This document shows positions 62,054-64,000 of a stretch of 64,000 bases of DNA, one piece after another. Location of the stretch: NCBI RefSeq assembly GCF_963457605.1, contig NZ_OY735139.1, positions 3,192,001-3,256,000 on the forward strand, in the 5' to 3' direction. Position numbers and translations under genes: made by a program. Within the stretch, counting starts at the first letter, position 1. Each line of letters starts with the position of its first letter. The notes beneath the pieces were generated by a model that saw nothing but the letters and a program-made list of their open reading frames with translations, did not search any database and was not told the DNA's origin. This DNA comes from an uncultured Gellertiella sp. Lineage in GTDB: Bacteria > Pseudomonadota > Alphaproteobacteria > Rhizobiales > Rhizobiaceae.

Positions 62054-63352
62054 TCAGCCGTTGGCTGACAGCACGCGCGGATGCGCGGCAGACAGCGAGG
62101 CGACGATATCCGACATCGGAGCCAGATGCTCGAGCGGGCCAATGGCCGACAGCGTCGGCACGGTGTCGAAGAACAGCCGGCCGGCAAGGTCGGTGAGGCG
62201 CTGGGTGGTGATGCCGCCCAGCCTTTCCATCATCTCGTTGTTGGGAATGATCCGGCCATAGAGCATCATCTGCCGGGCGATCTGTCCGGCACGCGCCGCC
62301 GGGCTTTCCTGGCCCATCAGCAATTGCGCGCGGATCTGGGCGCGGGCCCGCTCGATTTCCTGCTGGTCGATCCGCTCGGAACTCTTGCGCAGCTCGTCGA
62401 TGATGACGGGCACCAGTTCCGGCAGGTTCTCGCCGCCGGTCGCGGCATGGATGCCGAAAATGCCGGTATCGGAAAAGCCCCAGTGGAAGGCATAGACGGA
62501 ATAGCAGAGCCCGCGGATTTCGCGCACTTCCTGGAACAGCCGCGAGGACATGCCGCCGCCGAGAATGTTGGCGAGGAGCTGCGAACAGTAGAAATCCCGC
62601 ATGTGATAGGCGCGGCCTTCAAAGCCGAGCAGCACCTGGGTATCCATGAGGTCGCGGGTTTCGCGCACGTCGCCGCCGGTATAGCGGGCGATATCCATCA
62701 CCGGTTCGATGGAGGGCTTTGCCGGCAGCGACGAGAAACGCTGTTCCACCTCGCGCACGAAGGCCTGGTGCTCGACCGCACCGGCGGCAATCACGAACAT
62801 CCGGTCGGTGGTGTAATTGCGGGCGAGATAATGGCGGATCTGGTCCGGGGTAAAGGACATCACCGTTTCCGGCGTGCCAAGGATCGAGCGGCCGATGGTC
62901 TGGTTATGGAAGGCGACTTCGGAGAACCGGTCGAACACCACGTCATCGGGCGTGTCGTCGGCAGCGCCGATTTCCTGCAGGATGACGTTTTTCTCGCGCG
63001 CCAGTTCTTCCTCGTCGAACACCGATTCCGTCAGGATATCGGCCAGAATGTCGACCGCCAGCGGCACATGGTCCTTCAGCACCCGGGCGTAATAGGACGT
63101 GGTTTCGGTCGAGGTGGCAGCATTGACCTCGCCGCCGACATTCTCGATTTCCTCGGCAATGTCACGGGCCGAGCGGCGCGTCGTGCCCTTGAAGGCCATG
63201 TGCTCGAGAAGATGGGCAATGCCGTGCTCCTCGCGCGTTTCGTTGCGTGAACCCGACTTGATCCAGACACCGAGAGCAACGCTCTCCAGATGCGGCATGC
63301 TTTCCGTTACGACGGTCAAACCGGAGGCAAGCCGGGTACACTCAACTTTCAT
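62054..63352 (-). CDS. M16-family zinc peptidase (mitochondrial-processing-peptidase-like)
   Basis: A 432-residue M16 peptidase with inverted zinc motif in EEHGIAHLLEHMAFKGT (HxxEH) and the downstream Glu in FDEEELAREKNVILQEIGAADD. GLCYSVYAFHWGFSDTGIFG and GGGMSSRLFQEVREIRG are other family blocks. The likely start is the second of two ATGs (63352; 63355 is the other). It lies 26 bp after thrC on the same strand, an arrangement I recall from rhizobia. Confidence 0.94.
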   Translation of the reverse strand: MKVECTRLASGLTVVTESMPHLESVALGVWIKSGSRNETREEHGIAHLLEHMAFKGTTRRSARDIAEEIENVGGEVNAATSTETTSYYARVLKDHVPLAVDILADILTESVFDEEELAREKNVILQEIGAADDTPDDVVFDRFSEVAFHNQTIGRSILGTPETVMSFTPDQIRHYLARNYTTDRMFVIAAGAVEHQAFVREVEQRFSSLPAKPSIEPVMDIARYTGGDVRETRDLMDTQVLLGFEGRAYHMRDFYCSQLLANILGGGMSSRLFQEVREIRGLCYSVYAFHWGFSDTGIFGIHAATGGENLPELVPVIIDELRKSSERIDQQEIERARAQIRAQLLMGQESPAARAGQIARQMMLYGRIIPNNEMMERLGGITTQRLTDLAGRLFFDTVPTLSAIGPLEHLAPMSDIVASLSAAHPRVLSANG

Positions 63353-63378
63353 CATCACTCTTTCCGCGTCCTCAGGCC

Positions 63379-64000
63379 TTACGCGCTCTTGGCGCGGGCA
63401 TGGGAGCCAATGAAGGTTTCCATCGCCTTGAGATCTGCGTCCAGAACCTCGAAGCGTTCTTTCCTGTCCATCAGGTCGCCGAGCCACAGCGGCAGCGCCG
63501 GGTCGACACCCGTGGCCTCCTTGACGGCCTTCGGGAATTTCGCCGGATGCGCGGTGGCAAGCGTAATCATCGGACTATTGGATTTTTCGTGCGCCTTGGC
63601 AACAAAAACTCCAACGGCGCTGTGCGGATCGGCGAGATAGCCGGTGTCTTCCAGCGTCTGGCGCATGGTCTCAGCCACCTGCTTTTCGCTGGCGCGGCCG
63701 GCCTTGAACAGGCGGCGGATGTTTTTCAGCGCCGCCGGTGCGATCTCGAAGGCACCGGATTGCTTGAGGTTTTCCATCAGCTGGCGAATGGCACCGGCAT
63801 CGCGGCCATAGGCCTCAAACAGCAGCCGCTCGAAATTCGAGGAAATCTGGATATCCATCGACGGCGTGGTGGTCGCCCTGGCGGGCTTCATCTCGTAACG
63901 CCCGGTCCTGATGGCGCGGGCAAGAATGTCGTTCTCGTTGGTGGCAATCACCAGCCGGTCAATCGGCAGGCCCATCTGCTTCGCCACATAGCCGGCAAAG
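63379..64000 (-). CDS. thrC: Threonine synthase (3' part)
   Basis: PLP enzyme turning O-phosphohomoserine into threonine. Only the C-terminal ~207 residues are in the window; the frame is open at base 64000 (FAGYVAKQMGLPIDRLVIATNENDIL). The blocks ATTTPSMDIQISSNFERLLFE and DPHSAVGVFVA identify a long-type ThrC. The gene continues beyond the window. It acts directly after ThrB, encoded at 50.7 kb. Confidence 0.94.
   Translation of the reverse strand, partial: FAGYVAKQMGLPIDRLVIATNENDILARAIRTGRYEMKPARATTTPSMDIQISSNFERLLFEAYGRDAGAIRQLMENLKQSGAFEIAPAALKNIRRLFKAGRASEKQVAETMRQTLEDTGYLADPHSAVGVFVAKAHEKSNSPMITLATAHPAKFPKAVKEATGVDPALPLWLGDLMDRKERFEVLDADLKAMETFIGSHARAKSA

Overview
The window looks like chromosome of a Rhizobiales (Rhizobiaceae-type) alphaproteobacterium. 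The evidence is high GC, many GTG/TTG starts, a RibB fused to a RibA-like domain, an IalB homologue, an RT0821-type lipoprotein, and the runs coxB-coxA-ctaB-coxF-ctaG-coxC / DUF983-SURF1 / ispH-thrB-rnhA and thrC-M16 peptidase-GNAT, a layout I associate with Rhizobium and Agrobacterium. The genus cannot be fixed from sequence alone. About 60 protein genes are called; I saw no rRNA, tRNA or CRISPR array.

Layout. 1-10.7 kb: 3' end of a molybdate ABC ATPase (modC), a ModE-type regulator, a D-2-hydroxyacid dehydrogenase, Sua5, an acyl-CoA dehydrogenase with an enoyl-CoA hydratase, and an agmatinase-type ureohydrolase divergent from a LuxR regulator. 11.7-13.7 kb: a low-GC island with an OLD-like AAA ATPase and a TOPRIM-like DUF4276 protein, a candidate anti-phage module. 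13.7-24.6 kb: a housekeeping block on the minus strand (deacetylase-like hydrolase, xseB, dxs, tlyA, RlmD/TrmA-type methyltransferase), broken up by accessory genes and gene remnants. 24.6-27.9 kb: a toxin-antitoxin hotspot. It holds an Xre-RES operon between 20-bp direct repeats, then a PemI/PemK (MazEF-type) pair whose toxin gene is split by a 267-bp palindromic element with 31-bp terminal inverted repeats and a 3-bp target duplication.

27.9-42.3 kb: ribB, aroC, a large CHASE/PAS/GGDEF/EAL protein, a phosphoglycerate-mutase-like enzyme, fabI, a DnaJ-like chaperone, an unknown transglutaminase-like membrane protein, pdxH, a TSUP exporter, tldD and ialB. 42.6-49.3 kb: the aa3 cytochrome oxidase operon with its heme O synthase, copper chaperone and SURF1. 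A perfect FNR/FixK box (TTGAT-N4-ATCAA) lies just before coxB, and intrinsic terminators follow coxC and SURF1. 49.6-52.1 kb: ispH, thrB and rnhA. 52.1-56.1 kb: two tandem TadG-like paralogues separated by an IS30-family element. 56.3-64 kb: peroxiredoxin, a DsbD-N-like protein, YqgE, a membrane GGDEF/EAL protein with degenerate active sites, a GNAT acetyltransferase, an M16 peptidase and the 3' part of thrC.

The strongest leads for new biology are the AAA-DUF4276 pair, the toxin-antitoxin hotspot with its palindromic element, and the FixK-type box on the aa3 oxidase operon. Protein family assignments come from motif recognition by eye; no database search was run.
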